Counted from the first letter of the stretch, positions 14,792-23,502 are shown. The stretch: DNA of 40,359 nt from Desulfobulbus sp. (GCA_028684915.1 JAQUEZ010000039.1:1-40359), one strand, 5' to 3'. The notes: generated by a model not told the origin, from the letters alone. Translations and numbers: made by a program.

Positions 14792-16099
14792 TTACTCCTC
14801 CTCTTCCAGAATGCGGATTTTGACCACCGGTGCGGTGACGCTCTCAAGCCCGCTGATCTCCTCCAGGGCACCGCGCACCGCCGACTCCTTGGCACGGTGA
14901 GTGACGATCACCAGCGGCACCGCCCCAATCTTTTTCCGCCCTTTCTGGATGACCGATTCAATACTGATCTCGTACTTACTAAGAATACCGGCCACGGTGG
15001 ACAGCACCCCCGGCTGGTCAAGCACGGTGAGACGAAAATAGTAGGGCCCGTAGAGTTCGTCCATGGGCGTGATTCGACGAGGCCGCATCTCCGAGGGCAG
15101 GTAGGAAAGCGAAGGTACCCGGCCAATGGAGCCGCTCTGAATATCACGGGCGATATCAACCACGTCGGCGGCGACCGCGCTGCCGGTCGGGATCATGCCT
15201 GCGCCCTGACCGTAGAGGAGCACATTGCCCACGGTATCGCCCTGAAAATGAATCGCATTGTAGGCGCCATTGATTGAGGCCAACAGATGGTTCTGCGGGA
15301 CCATGGTCGGATGGACCCGTGCCTCGACATGATCGCCGTGATTGCGGCTGATAGCCAGAAGTTTAATCCGGCAGCCCAATTCCCGCGCCAGTTCGATATC
15401 CATGGGCTCGATATTGGAAATACCCTCGGTGGCGATCTCATGATGGGTGATGGGCATGCCATAAGCCATGGTCATAAGAATGGCCAACTTATGGGCAGTG
15501 TCGATACCTTCGATATCATAGGTGGGATCTGCCTCGGCAAAACCGAGCCGCTGAGCGTCTTTGAGCACCTCCGCAAAAGCGATGCCCTCATCGGTCATGC
15601 GGGTGAGAATATAGTTGGCGGTGCCGTTCATAATGCCCATGATCGAGAGAATTCGATTGGCGACCAGCCCTTCTTTTAGCGCCTTGATCACGGGGATACC
15701 GCCGCCAACACTGGCCTCGAATCCGACCTCCACCCCCTTGGCGGCGGCGGCGGCAAAGATCTCCTTACCCTCCTGGGAAAGCAGCGCTTTGTTGGCGGTG
15801 ACCACATGCTTGCCGCTGGCAATCGCCTGCAAAACAAAGGTCTTGGCCGGTTCAATGCCGCCGATCAGTTCGACGATGATATCGATCTCCGGGTTATTGA
15901 TCAGCTCCCGGGCATCTCGGGTCAGGGTGACATCGGCGAATTTTTCCGGCAGCTCGGTCGTACCGTGGTCGGCAATACCTGCCAGACGAATGGTCATCCC
16001 GGTTCGCTTCTCCAACCGTTGCTGCTGTGAGTACAGTACTTCCGCCAACCCTTTGCCCACCGTACCAAAACCGATCAATCCGACCTTGATTTCCTTCAT
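14792..16099 (-). CDS. hom: Homoserine dehydrogenase with ACT domain
   Basis: 435 residues. Domains: NAD(P)-binding Rossmann fold (KVGLIGFGTVGKG, residues 5-17), then the catalytic homoserine dehydrogenase domain with the family blocks TANKALL, GIMNGTANYIL and GFAEADPTYDIEGIDTAHK, and a C-terminal ACT domain (about 350-430: YFRLTVLDQPGVLSTVAGIL) that usually gives feedback inhibition by threonine. It reduces aspartate semialdehyde to homoserine for threonine and methionine. An in-frame GTG and ATG lie up to 12 bases upstream, but the GGTGAT spacing favours the ATG at 16099. Operon with the apgM-like and thioesterase genes, preceded by a good sigma-70 promoter. Confidence 0.95.
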   Translation of the reverse strand: MKEIKVGLIGFGTVGKGLAEVLYSQQQRLEKRTGMTIRLAGIADHGTTELPEKFADVTLTRDARELINNPEIDIIVELIGGIEPAKTFVLQAIASGKHVVTANKALLSQEGKEIFAAAAAKGVEVGFEASVGGGIPVIKALKEGLVANRILSIMGIMNGTANYILTRMTDEGIAFAEVLKDAQRLGFAEADPTYDIEGIDTAHKLAILMTMAYGMPITHHEIATEGISNIEPMDIELARELGCRIKLLAISRNHGDHVEARVHPTMVPQNHLLASINGAYNAIHFQGDTVGNVLLYGQGAGMIPTGSAVAADVVDIARDIQSGSIGRVPSLSYLPSEMRPRRITPMDELYGPYYFRLTVLDQPGVLSTVAGILSKYEISIESVIQKGRKKIGAVPLVIVTHRAKESAVRGALEEISGLESVTAPVVKIRILEEEE

Positions 16100-16146
16100 G
16101 CCCGTCATCACCTTTAAAATTTGGAATAAGAGTCTGTCTGCGCGGA

Positions 16147-16175
16147 TTTCTACCCTCTTTCCCCTGCCTTGTCAA
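16147..16175 (-). promoter_or_regulatory. Sigma-70 promoter of the hom operon
   Basis: On the minus strand TTGACA, 17 nt, TAGAAA. The -10 lies 48 bp upstream of the hom ATG. The remaining gap to adk (16176-16466) shows only AT-rich sequence without a clear element. Confidence 0.65.
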
Positions 16176-16466
16176 AAAGTATGCTCCCTAGATATAGGTG
16201 CTGACCCCGCTCCGGGCCGCGTCCAGACCACGTAACCGGAAACGGAAAGGAGCCCCGGCCACGCTCAGCAAGCAATTGTTTTCCTGTACTTAGCCGCCGT
16301 TATCATTTGCCCTGATTCAAACCATCATTTTTCGTGGCGCATTCAGACAAGGTACTGTATATTCCCCAATTCAATGAGAGGTCATTCATTTTAAGACCCT
16401 TTTTTTCATTAATTATATGAAGATGTTACCAAACAATTCTTTGAACCAAACATGGAGGAAGCCGGC

Positions 16467-17141
16467 ATGAACATCCTTACTTTCGGTCCGAACGGCAGCG
16501 GTAAAGGTACCCAAGGCGCGATCATCAAAGAAAAATATGGCATCGATCACATCGAATCAGGCGCCATCTTCCGCGAGCACATCAAAGGCGGCACCGAGTT
16601 GGGCAAGAAAGCCAAGGCATACATTGATCGCGGGGACCTGGTACCCGACGAGATCACCATCCCGATGGTTCTCGAGACCTTGGGCAAATCGAAAGAGAAA
16701 GGTTGGTTGCTTGACGGCTTTCCCCGCTCCTTAGCTCAGGCCGAGGCCCTGGACAAAGCCCTGAAAGATGCCGGCATGAAACTGGACTGTGTCGTTGAGA
16801 TCATGCTGGATCGCGAGATCGCCAAAGACCGCATCATGGGCCGTCGCCTCTGCGCCAATGACAACAACCATCCTAACCACATCGCCTTTGATGCTATCAA
16901 ACCGGTAGAAAAAGATGGTAAGCTCGTTTGCCGCGTTTGTGGTGGTGAGCTTTCTGCCCGCGCCGATGATCAGGACGAGACCGCGATCAACAAACGTCAT
17001 GACATCTACTATGATGACAAGACCGGCACCATGGCCGCTGTCAACTACTTCAAGAATCTGGGCGGCGCCCCGGTTATCTCCGTTGACGGCTCCAAGGCTA
17101 TCAAAGAGGTTTCCACCGAGATCATGAGCAAACTGCCGTAA
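16467..17141 (+). CDS. adk: Adenylate kinase with metal-binding LID
   Basis: 224 residues. The P-loop is FGPNGSGKGT (6-15), with the nucleotide-monophosphate-kinase motifs LLDGFPRS (81-88) and a long LID domain. The LID carries C129-x5-H135 and C155-x2-C158, the C-x5-H...C-x2-C arrangement known from Desulfovibrio adenylate kinases that bind zinc, cobalt or iron; the central spacer is 19 residues here. It interconverts ATP + AMP and 2 ADP; in sulfate reducers it also handles AMP from sulfate activation. GGAGG lies 8 nt before the ATG at 16467; an ATG 15 bases upstream overlaps that site. Monocistronic with a strong terminator. Confidence 0.95.
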   Translation: MNILTFGPNGSGKGTQGAIIKEKYGIDHIESGAIFREHIKGGTELGKKAKAYIDRGDLVPDEITIPMVLETLGKSKEKGWLLDGFPRSLAQAEALDKALKDAGMKLDCVVEIMLDREIAKDRIMGRRLCANDNNHPNHIAFDAIKPVEKDGKLVCRVCGGELSARADDQDETAINKRHDIYYDDKTGTMAAVNYFKNLGGAPVISVDGSKAIKEVSTEIMSKLP

Positions 17142-17169
17142 TTTTTTTTTGCGCCAGAACCCAGTGATA

Positions 17170-17212
17170 AAAAAACGTTCCTGCGGCAACTGCGCAGGAA
17201 CGTTTTTTTTTT
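17170..17212 (+). terminator. Rho-independent terminator after adk
   Basis: AACGTTCCTGCG...CGCAGGAACGTT, a 12-bp stem flanked by an A-run and ten T residues; it may work in both directions. Confidence 0.9.
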
Positions 17213-17361
17213 GCATGCGGGCCTTGCGCGCTCCCCAACAGACTTTTTTTACCATGCGGTTCCGCAACGTTAGCCCCTTGACGCGGCCAGCAAAATGAAG
17301 GTCTGGCAAAAACCCGAAAAACGGAAACTGGCCACCACAAAATCAAGGAGTTAGAAAGCAA

Positions 17362-17396
17362 GGAACGTCGTTATTGCGGCTTTTCACGAGAACGAC
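17362..17396. repeat. Hairpin motif R2 upstream of hemC
   Basis: GGAACGTCGTT, then a T-rich loop and CACGAGAACGAC. GTCGTT (17367-17372) pairs with AACGAC (17391-17396). The same 11-mer recurs at four other intergenic sites in the window. It lies just upstream of the hemC -35 box. Confidence 0.5.
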
Positions 17397-17400
17397 CAAA

Positions 17401-17429
17401 TTGACAAATATCGGTTAAAAAAGTATATG
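17401..17429 (+). promoter_or_regulatory. Sigma-70 promoter of hemC
   Basis: TTGACA, 17 nt, TATATG. The -10 ends 49 bp before the ATG. Confidence 0.75.
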
Positions 17430-17478
17430 CCCCACCATTGACAGTTTGGCAGGATGCTTTTTTACCACAGGATAGGGC

Positions 17479-18411
17479 ATGAGAACAACGTTACGCATCG
17501 GGACGCGGGCCAGTTTGCTGGCCGTTACCCAATCGACCTGGGTCAAGACCCAGATTGAACAGGCGCATCCGCAAACGCGGGTGGAGCTGGTCAAAATCAC
17601 CACCAGGGGCGACAAGATCCTGGATGTCCCGCTGGCCAAGGTTGGCGGCAAGGGCCTCTTTGTCAAAGAGATCGAGGATGCCCTGCTCGCCGGTGAGGTG
17701 GATTTGGCCGTCCATTCGATGAAAGACGTGCCCACCGAGTTGCCGGAAGGTCTGCACATCGGCATTATCCCGATCCGGGAAACCCCCTATGATGCCTTCC
17801 TCTCCAATCGTTTCGACTCCATTGCGTCCCTGCCCAATGGTGCAACCATCGGCACCTCCAGTCTCCGCCGTAAATCACAGCTTTCCGCCATACGCCCGGA
17901 TCTCAACATCGTTGACCTGCGCGGCAATATCGACACCCGCCTGCGCAAACTCGACGAAGGTCAGTACGATGCCATTATCCTAGCCGGCGCGGGCCTGCAC
18001 CGATTGGGCCTTGCCCAGCGAATAACCACCCTCCTGTCGGCGGAGCAGATGCTGCCGGCCATAGCCCAGGGAGCCCTGGGGATAGAACTACGCAAAGATG
18101 ACACCGAACTTTTTGCAGGGCTGCAGTTTCTCCACCACCAGGAAACAGCGGTTGCGGTTGCAGCAGAACGTGCCTTTCTCCTCCAGCTTGAGGGTGGTTG
18201 CCAGGTCCCCATCGGTGCCCATGCCACCCTTGCGGGCTCAACGCTCAACCTGACCGGCCTCATTGCCGAGGTGGACGGCAGCCGCATCATTAAAGACAAT
18301 CTTACTGGCTCCACCGACAATGCGGCCACCTTGGGACATACCCTGGCAGAAAAACTGCTTGGCCAGGGTGGCAAGGCTATCCTGGATGCGGTCTACACCA
18401 ATAACGCCTGA
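17479..18411 (+). CDS. hemC: Hydroxymethylbilane synthase (porphobilinogen deaminase)
   Basis: 310 residues, normal length for the family. It has the N-terminal LRIGTRASLLAVTQS, the catalytic Asp D83 in VHSMKDVP, the GTSSLRRKSQL arginine cluster and C241 in EGGCQVPIGA, which carries the dipyrromethane cofactor. It polymerises four porphobilinogen units into hydroxymethylbilane in the cytoplasm. AGGATAGGG precedes the ATG. It is followed after 36 bp by cobA-hemD, so the operon carries consecutive steps to uroporphyrinogen III and precorrin-2, feeding siroheme, cobalamin and, in this kind of organism, probably heme by the siroheme route. Confidence 0.97.
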   Translation: MRTTLRIGTRASLLAVTQSTWVKTQIEQAHPQTRVELVKITTRGDKILDVPLAKVGGKGLFVKEIEDALLAGEVDLAVHSMKDVPTELPEGLHIGIIPIRETPYDAFLSNRFDSIASLPNGATIGTSSLRRKSQLSAIRPDLNIVDLRGNIDTRLRKLDEGQYDAIILAGAGLHRLGLAQRITTLLSAEQMLPAIAQGALGIELRKDDTELFAGLQFLHHQETAVAVAAERAFLLQLEGGCQVPIGAHATLAGSTLNLTGLIAEVDGSRIIKDNLTGSTDNAATLGHTLAEKLLGQGGKAILDAVYTNNA

Positions 18412-18447
18412 TTTTTTCACCAACCCATTTCCGAGAAGAGATACGCT

Positions 18448-20028
18448 GTGACAACACCCCAATCCTCCTCCCCTTCTGCCTGCGGTAAAGTCTATCTGGT
18501 TGGCGCCGGTCCCGGTGATCCCGGCCTGATTACTCTGCGCGGCAAATACCTTCTCGAACATGCCGAAGTGGTGGTCTACGACTATCTGGCTAATCCTAAA
18601 TTATTGAGCTATGTGCCCCAAAATGCCAAGCTGATCTATGCGGGCAAAAAGGGCGGCGGCCTCCACGCCTTCACCCAGCAGGGGATCAACCAGCTTTTGG
18701 TCGACCATGCCAAGGAAGGGAACATGGTGGTTCGCCTCAAGGGCGGCGACCCCTTCATCTTCGGCCGTGGTGCCGAGGAGATCGAAGAGTTGGTTCGCGA
18801 GGGCATTGAATTTGAAGTCGTGCCAGGCGTCACTTCGGCCACGGCTGCCGCAACCTATGCTGGTATCCCCATCACCCACCGCGACTACACCGCATCCGTT
18901 GCCTTTGTCACCGGCCACGAGGACCCTACCAAAAAGTTCTCTAACATCTCCTGGGAGAAACTGGCCACCGGCGCGGGCACCATCGTGATTTACATGGGGA
19001 TTAAAACCCTGCCCAGTATCACCAAAAAGCTCATAGATCATGGCCGTTCGCCAGACACCCCGGTTGCCGTTGTTCGCTGGGCCTCTACCCCACAGCAGCA
19101 TTCCGTGGTCGGCACTCTGGAAACGATTTGCGAGGTGGTGCAGAAGGCAGATATTAAACCGCCGGCACTGGTTATTGTCGGCGAGGTGGTCAAACTGCGC
19201 AGCACCATCGACTGGTTTGAAAAACGACCGCTTTTCGGCAAACGCGTGGTAGTCACCCGTACCCGAGAACAGGCCAGTGACCTGGTGGCCAAGCTTGAGG
19301 AGTTCGGATCCGAATGCCTGGAATACTCCACCATCCATATCGAACCGGTGGAGGACTATCAGATCCTCGATCTGGCTATTGGCGAAATCGACAACTATTC
19401 CTGGATGCTGTTCACCAGCCTTAATGCGGTGACCTACTTTTTCAAACGGTTGTATGCACTCGGCCTTGACAGTCGAAAACTCGCCTCCATCAAAATCGCG
19501 GTGGTCGGCAAAGCAACCGGTGAAGAGTTGTTGAAATATGGGGTCCGCGCCGACCTCATCCCGGAAAAGTTCACCGGCGAGGGCTTAGCTGATGCCCTGG
19601 TTAAAACCGAGGTCAAGGGCACTCGCATCCTCCTGCCCCGAGCCCTGAAAGCCAGCGAGATCCTGCCCGAAGCGCTCACCGATGCAGGCGCGACCGTGAC
19701 TATCGCCCCAACCTATCAGAATATTCCGCCCCAGGGACGGAAACAGGAGCTGCGCGACCAGTTGGAATCCGGCTCGGTTGACCTGATCACCTTCACCTCC
19801 TCCTCAACCGTGACCAACTTCCTCACCATGCTGGACGCAGCCAACGAGGACGAGTTGCACCGTTTGCTCGCTCAGGTTCGCATTGCAGCTATCGGTCCGA
19901 TTACTGCGGAAACGATTCGCGAAAACGGGCTCAAGGTGGATATCCAGCCCGAGCGCTTCACCATTGAAGACATGGTGCAGGCCATTGTTGCCTTCTACCG
20001 AAACAAGGCCGTTCAACAGGTCGATTAA
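18448..20028 (+). CDS. cobA-hemD: Fused uroporphyrinogen-III C-methyltransferase / synthase
   Basis: 526 residues from a GTG start with GAGAAGAG upstream. Residues about 10-255 are the SAM-dependent methyltransferase (VYLVGAGPGDPGLITLRG, VVRLKGGDPFIFGRG, GVTSATAAATYAGIPITHR, YMGIKTLP). Residues about 265-520 are HemD (uroporphyrinogen-III synthase: KRVVVTRTREQASDLVAKLE, LFTSLNAVTYFF, ITFTSSSTVTNFL). The fusion cyclises hydroxymethylbilane to uroporphyrinogen III and methylates it at C2 and C7 to precorrin-2. It is co-transcribed with hemC and followed by a terminator. The fusion is common in anaerobes; I see no missing motif. Confidence 0.95.
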   Translation: MTTPQSSSPSACGKVYLVGAGPGDPGLITLRGKYLLEHAEVVVYDYLANPKLLSYVPQNAKLIYAGKKGGGLHAFTQQGINQLLVDHAKEGNMVVRLKGGDPFIFGRGAEEIEELVREGIEFEVVPGVTSATAAATYAGIPITHRDYTASVAFVTGHEDPTKKFSNISWEKLATGAGTIVIYMGIKTLPSITKKLIDHGRSPDTPVAVVRWASTPQQHSVVGTLETICEVVQKADIKPPALVIVGEVVKLRSTIDWFEKRPLFGKRVVVTRTREQASDLVAKLEEFGSECLEYSTIHIEPVEDYQILDLAIGEIDNYSWMLFTSLNAVTYFFKRLYALGLDSRKLASIKIAVVGKATGEELLKYGVRADLIPEKFTGEGLADALVKTEVKGTRILLPRALKASEILPEALTDAGATVTIAPTYQNIPPQGRKQELRDQLESGSVDLITFTSSSTVTNFLTMLDAANEDELHRLLAQVRIAAIGPITAETIRENGLKVDIQPERFTIEDMVQAIVAFYRNKAVQQVD

Positions 20029-20035
20029 CCATTCC

Positions 20036-20068
20036 GGGGCCTTGGATACTTTTCAAGGCCCCCTTTTT
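20036..20068 (+). terminator. Rho-independent terminator after cobA-hemD
   Basis: GGGGCCTTG/CAAGGCCCC 9-bp stem followed by CTTTTTC. Confidence 0.8.
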
Positions 20069-20098
20069 CTTCGTCCCATCCAACTGCGGCGCCCCAAG

Positions 20099-20455
20099 TT
20101 GCGACAGGAGCCCTCTAATCAAGAGGAACCCGCCAAGGATGAGCGCCATTGGCTTTATTGCCGCCTCTGCTCTGCCCGAATCACTACGCAAGACCAGGCG
20201 ATCAATATTAACGGTCGCCATCAACACGCCTTTTTCAACCCCGCTGGAATCGCCTTTGAAATCCGCTGCTTCCAAGCGGCTCCCGGTGTTCTTCCCCAGG
20301 ATGCGCCAAGCGAAGATTTTTCCTGGTTCCCCGGCTTTTCCTGGCAAATTGTCCTCTGTGCAAACTGCCAATCCCACCTCGGCTGGCGTTTTCTCCATAG
20401 GACTGCCAGCCATGTTTTTTTCGGTCTGATCGACTCCCGGCTTCTTTCCAGATAA
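20099..20455 (+). CDS. Cereblon-like CULT-domain protein
   Basis: About 118 residues, nearly all one CULT domain, the thalidomide-binding fold of eukaryotic cereblon. Visible hallmarks: two zinc knuckles (YCRLC and LCANC), NPAG in the first half, then SWFPGFSW, and SHLGWRF followed by FFGLIDSRLL. The three Trp of SWFPG, FSW and LGWRF correspond to the tri-Trp aromatic cage (human W380, W386, W400), and human cereblon reads SWFPGYAW and SHIGWKF at these places. Small CULT proteins are known in some bacteria, where the cage binds cyclic-imide-like or modified nitrogen ligands. No signal peptide is visible. The start is uncertain: TTG at 20099 is used here and TTG at 20042 is possible; neither has a good ribosome site. 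Confidence 0.8.
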   Translation: MRQEPSNQEEPAKDERHWLYCRLCSARITTQDQAININGRHQHAFFNPAGIAFEIRCFQAAPGVLPQDAPSEDFSWFPGFSWQIVLCANCQSHLGWRFLHRTASHVFFGLIDSRLLSR

Positions 20456-20501
20456 TGTCAGCTTACCTTTATCCCGACCCCATTGTCCGCTTTTCTTAGA
20501 A

Positions 20502-20579
20502 GAAGGCAAACCTTCGGTCTGTCGAGTGTCGGGAAAAACGCTGCGACGCAGGATATCGAAGTTTTTACGACGCCATCAC
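20502..20579. repeat. MITE-like repeat, right half (copy D)
   Basis: From GAAGGCA to CGACGCCATCAC it aligns base for base with 4729-4797 of copy B, including GTCGAGTGTCGGG and CTGCGACGCAGGATATCGAAG. The left half is replaced or lost. It lies between the CULT gene and the next outer-membrane protein gene; nothing else is seen in 20456-20646. Confidence 0.7.
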
Positions 20580-20646
20580 CATTGTCTTTCCCGGAAAGCA
20601 AGAGTAATATGCAGGGAAGAGCAAATCAACCGAGAGCACTACCGTT

Positions 20647-21360
20647 ATGGTCTCTGCCGTTCGTCAATTTGCCCCTATTCTGGGAATGGCTGCTACAATT
20701 TTCCTGTGGAGCGGCCCTGCACAGGCCGCGGATACGGTTGCGCCTACTACCGGGACAGCTTGGGATTCGACGGTCAACGCCTTGATCGCCACCGGCATGT
20801 ACGGTGCCAGTGGCCACATGCTCGAGGGAGTCACCGTTCATTTGCAGAAGGCGGAAAATCCGCTACCCGGTGTATCCCATACGCAATCGCTACTGAGCAC
20901 CCAGGCCATCACCTTTTCCTACGAGGGTTCCGCAGGGCTGCTTGAATTCTCCGCTGGCTACATTCTCTCCCAGAATTCGACTGAAAATAAACCCGGTTCA
21001 ATTTTTCTCGGCATCGAGCCTGATATTGAAGACAGCCCCTTTAATCCCGAGCGCTCCTGGTACCTCGCCCTGGATCTTTCCCGTTCCTACCAGATAGATG
21101 ATGACCTTGCCCTCTCGTTTGGTAACAGAGCCCTTTTGCTCAAGAATCCTTTCGATACCCGGGAAGGCCATCTCTTTTCCCTGCTGTTCAGCATGCCGAT
21201 CACTTATAAAAATTACCTCACCATCACACCGGAACTCCAGTGGACCCGGCCCTTGTCTCCTCCAAACACGGGCCCCTCGGCAAATTATTCCGCGTCCGAT
21301 ACTGATGCCGTAAAAGGGGATGTGTTTTACGGCGGCGTGTCTATCAGTTTTTCGTATTAA
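20647..21360 (+). CDS. Outer-membrane beta-barrel protein, unrecognised family
   Basis: 237 residues. The signal peptide ends near residue 28 (SGPAQA-AD). The mature part alternates polar and hydrophobic residues typical of a small barrel (AITFSYEGSAGLLEFSAGY, WYLALDLSRSYQIDDDLALSF, YLTITPELQWTRPL) and ends in SISFSY, an aromatic terminus suited to Bam insertion. No enzymatic motif. The ribosome site is weak (GAGAG about 10 nt upstream). I infer an outer-membrane channel or structural protein; no substrate can be named. Confidence 0.65.
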   Translation: MVSAVRQFAPILGMAATIFLWSGPAQAADTVAPTTGTAWDSTVNALIATGMYGASGHMLEGVTVHLQKAENPLPGVSHTQSLLSTQAITFSYEGSAGLLEFSAGYILSQNSTENKPGSIFLGIEPDIEDSPFNPERSWYLALDLSRSYQIDDDLALSFGNRALLLKNPFDTREGHLFSLLFSMPITYKNYLTITPELQWTRPLSPPNTGPSANYSASDTDAVKGDVFYGGVSISFSY

Positions 21361-21544
21361 ACCGCCTTTGCCACTGCCAAAGCCACTTTCCGCATTCTAT
21401 CTTTCTTTTCCCCGGATTTTTCTTTTCTTTTTTGGTACAACACGGGAAATTAGGCGACGCAGTAGCTGACGATTTTGCTATAGAGGCTGCAAGAGCGACC
21501 ATTCTTGTTGCGCAACCTCGCCTGTTGCGACCGCCGCCTTTGCC

Positions 21545-21576
21545 GTTCTCGTCAAAACTCTCGAGAACGACGTTCC
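21545..21576. repeat. Hairpin motif R2 (inverted orientation)
   Basis: CGTTCTCG (21544-21551) and CGAGAACG (21562-21569) form a perfect 8-bp stem with a 10-nt loop, running into AACGACGTTCC (21566-21576). Read on the minus strand this is the GGAACGTCGTTCTCG...CGAGAACG pattern. Confidence 0.5.
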
Positions 21577-21591
21577 GAGTTTCGTCATATA

Positions 21592-21608
21592 GTGTATTTA
21601 CGATACAC
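21592..21608. promoter_or_regulatory. Inverted repeat GTGTAT-N5-ATACAC
   Basis: A perfect 6-bp inverted repeat about 125 bp upstream of the FG-GAP gene start; possible operator. The remainder of the gap 21361-21732 shows no gene. Confidence 0.3.
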
Positions 21609-21732
21609 CACCTCTCGGATTTTTACTTTGTACGAGGCCATCAACTTTCGTTTTTTTTACCAACCCATCACAATTCACTGTCGACCATCTATTCAGACGT
21701 TTTTCCTTTATCCAGAGACAGGAGCACAACCC

Positions 21733-23454
21733 GTGAACGTACATTCTCTGCTAAAACCCTTTGCATTTTCAAACCCGGTACCGACCAGAAAACTTCCATG
21801 GCTGCTTACCATGATCGCGTGTCTGGTAACGGCTCTGATTTTTTCACCAGCGGCCGAGGCAAAAAATGTGGCGGCCGCCAAACCGCAGGTACTCTTTCTC
21901 CCTTTTGATGTGCAAATACCCGGATCCTACAGTTATCTGCGCAACGGTCTTGCCAGCACTCTGGCAAGCCGCCTGGCCACTCGGGCCAATGTCGCCACGA
22001 TTGCTCAGGGGAGCACCTCCGAACAGTTGGCCCAAGCGCTGAATACTGGAAATTACAATGCATTTGGCCAGTTACTGCAACGGTCCGGCGCCGATTATCT
22101 CGTCATGGGATCACTGGCGCCCAAGGCGGGGCAATTTGAGCTAATGGGCTATGTCTTTTCCCGGACAGCCAGCCAGGCACCCAAACAATTTCAGCAGGAC
22201 TTCCAAAGCGTTGACGACGCTATGCCGGCAATTGATGCCATGGCCTGGGAGATCAGCGGCAAGGTCTTCAACAGGCCCAGGCCCGATGCCTTAGCCGGAA
22301 CGGTCGGCGGCAAAGGAATGAATGCTTTCCAGACAGCCCACCCTGAACGGGCGTATCGGGAAGGGCTGATGTCGGGTAGCGCCACAGGGCTTGAAGTGGG
22401 CGGACCTTTTGAGTTGGTCAGCAGTTTCCGCAGTAAAGGGATCTCCGGTGAAGCCATGGACATCAATGCCGGCGACCTTGACGGCGACGGCCGGGAAGAA
22501 ATCCTGGTTTTGTCCAACGGTTCACTGAAGTTATATCGCAATGAGAAAGGCGCCTTCCGCATGCTCGCCACGGTCGATCTCCCCAACCACCTACGTTACC
22601 ATGCGGTGACCTTGGGCGACCTCAACCATAATGGTCGTCAGGAGATTGTCCTCAGTGCCAGCAACGGCGACCATCCAGACGCCACCATTATGGAATGGAA
22701 TGGTCGTAAGATCACCACCCTGGTAGATCACGCGCCTTGGTACCTGGCCACAGTCACCGCACCCGGGCAGGCTCCCCTATTGGCAGGCCAACAGAGCTTG
22801 GCCTCTGAAGTCGGTGGCGGCGACATTTTTACCATGGAGTTAAGCTCGACCGGTGAAGTCATTGCCGGTAAACAGCTCGCGCTTCCCAAAGGGATCAATA
22901 TTTTTGATTTTACCCTGGCCGACATTGATGGCGATGGCGTCAAAGAAATCCTTACCATCAGCAGCGGCAATCGACTCCAGGTGTACGATGCCAATGGCAG
23001 CCTGCGCTGGACCAGTGCTGAACTGATTGGGGCCAGCAACAAGTTTTTCGGCACCCTCACCAGCACCAACAACGCAGCCAATTCAGAAAAAGACAGCGTC
23101 TGGGTCCACACCCGTATCGTCGTTGCCGATCTGGATTTCGATGGGATCAACGATGTTCTTGTGGGCAGCAACCGGATGGAAACGGTCCGTTTCATGCCTA
23201 ATCTTCGTTACTTTGACGGTGCGAGTTTGTCCGCCTACCAATGGAAGAACGGCAGCATGAACCGCCTCTGGGAAACCAAAAAAATCCCGGGCTATATTAC
23301 CAATTATCAAATGGGACAAAACGAAGCCGCTGGCAATCAGTACCGCATCTATTTTGCTGAAACCGAAAGCAGCTACCCCTTTGCTTTCTGGCAATCATCA
23401 GCCAGTTATCTCAATTGTTATACTTTGCGGGTTAACGCCGCATCCAAAGAATAA
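21733..23454 (+). CDS. Exported FG-GAP/VCBS-repeat protein
   Basis: 573 residues from a GTG with AGGAG 8 nt upstream; the open frame extends further upstream, but that part has no signal and no ribosome site. A signal peptide ends near residue 43 (AEA-KN). Residues 50-180 resemble a TolB/FlgO-like lipoprotein-partner domain (QVLFLPFDVQIPGSYSYL). The rest carries calcium-type FG-GAP repeats at about 243, 292, 392 and 461 (GDLDGDGREEIL, GDLNHNGRQEIV, ADIDGDGVKEIL, ADLDFDGINDVL), pointing to a beta-propeller in the periplasm or at the cell surface. Function unknown; a protein-binding or envelope-monitoring role is plausible. Confidence 0.8.
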   Translation: MNVHSLLKPFAFSNPVPTRKLPWLLTMIACLVTALIFSPAAEAKNVAAAKPQVLFLPFDVQIPGSYSYLRNGLASTLASRLATRANVATIAQGSTSEQLAQALNTGNYNAFGQLLQRSGADYLVMGSLAPKAGQFELMGYVFSRTASQAPKQFQQDFQSVDDAMPAIDAMAWEISGKVFNRPRPDALAGTVGGKGMNAFQTAHPERAYREGLMSGSATGLEVGGPFELVSSFRSKGISGEAMDINAGDLDGDGREEILVLSNGSLKLYRNEKGAFRMLATVDLPNHLRYHAVTLGDLNHNGRQEIVLSASNGDHPDATIMEWNGRKITTLVDHAPWYLATVTAPGQAPLLAGQQSLASEVGGGDIFTMELSSTGEVIAGKQLALPKGINIFDFTLADIDGDGVKEILTISSGNRLQVYDANGSLRWTSAELIGASNKFFGTLTSTNNAANSEKDSVWVHTRIVVADLDFDGINDVLVGSNRMETVRFMPNLRYFDGASLSAYQWKNGSMNRLWETKKIPGYITNYQMGQNEAAGNQYRIYFAETESSYPFAFWQSSASYLNCYTLRVNAASKE

Positions 23455-23472
23455 TTTTTTGCCCATCCCCCT

Positions 23473-23502
23473 CGCCCGTCGGTGATCTTTCATCGACGGG
23501 CG
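23473..23502 (+). terminator. Hairpin after the FG-GAP gene, no U-run
   Basis: CGCCCGTCG/CGACGGGCG, a 9-bp perfect stem 19 bp after the stop codon. No T-run follows, so it may be a processing or Rho-linked hairpin. Confidence 0.45.

Noticed and set aside
19958..20509. Minus-strand open frame of 183 codons over the CULT gene
   Set aside because: The plus-strand frame carries unmistakable CULT motifs and zinc Cys pairs. The minus frame has low-complexity content and runs into the end of cobA-hemD.
21505..21732. N-terminal extension of the FG-GAP protein
   Set aside because: Cys/Arg-rich and non-signal-like, covering R2 and an inverted repeat. The GTG at 21733 has AGGAG at the right distance and is followed by a signal peptide.
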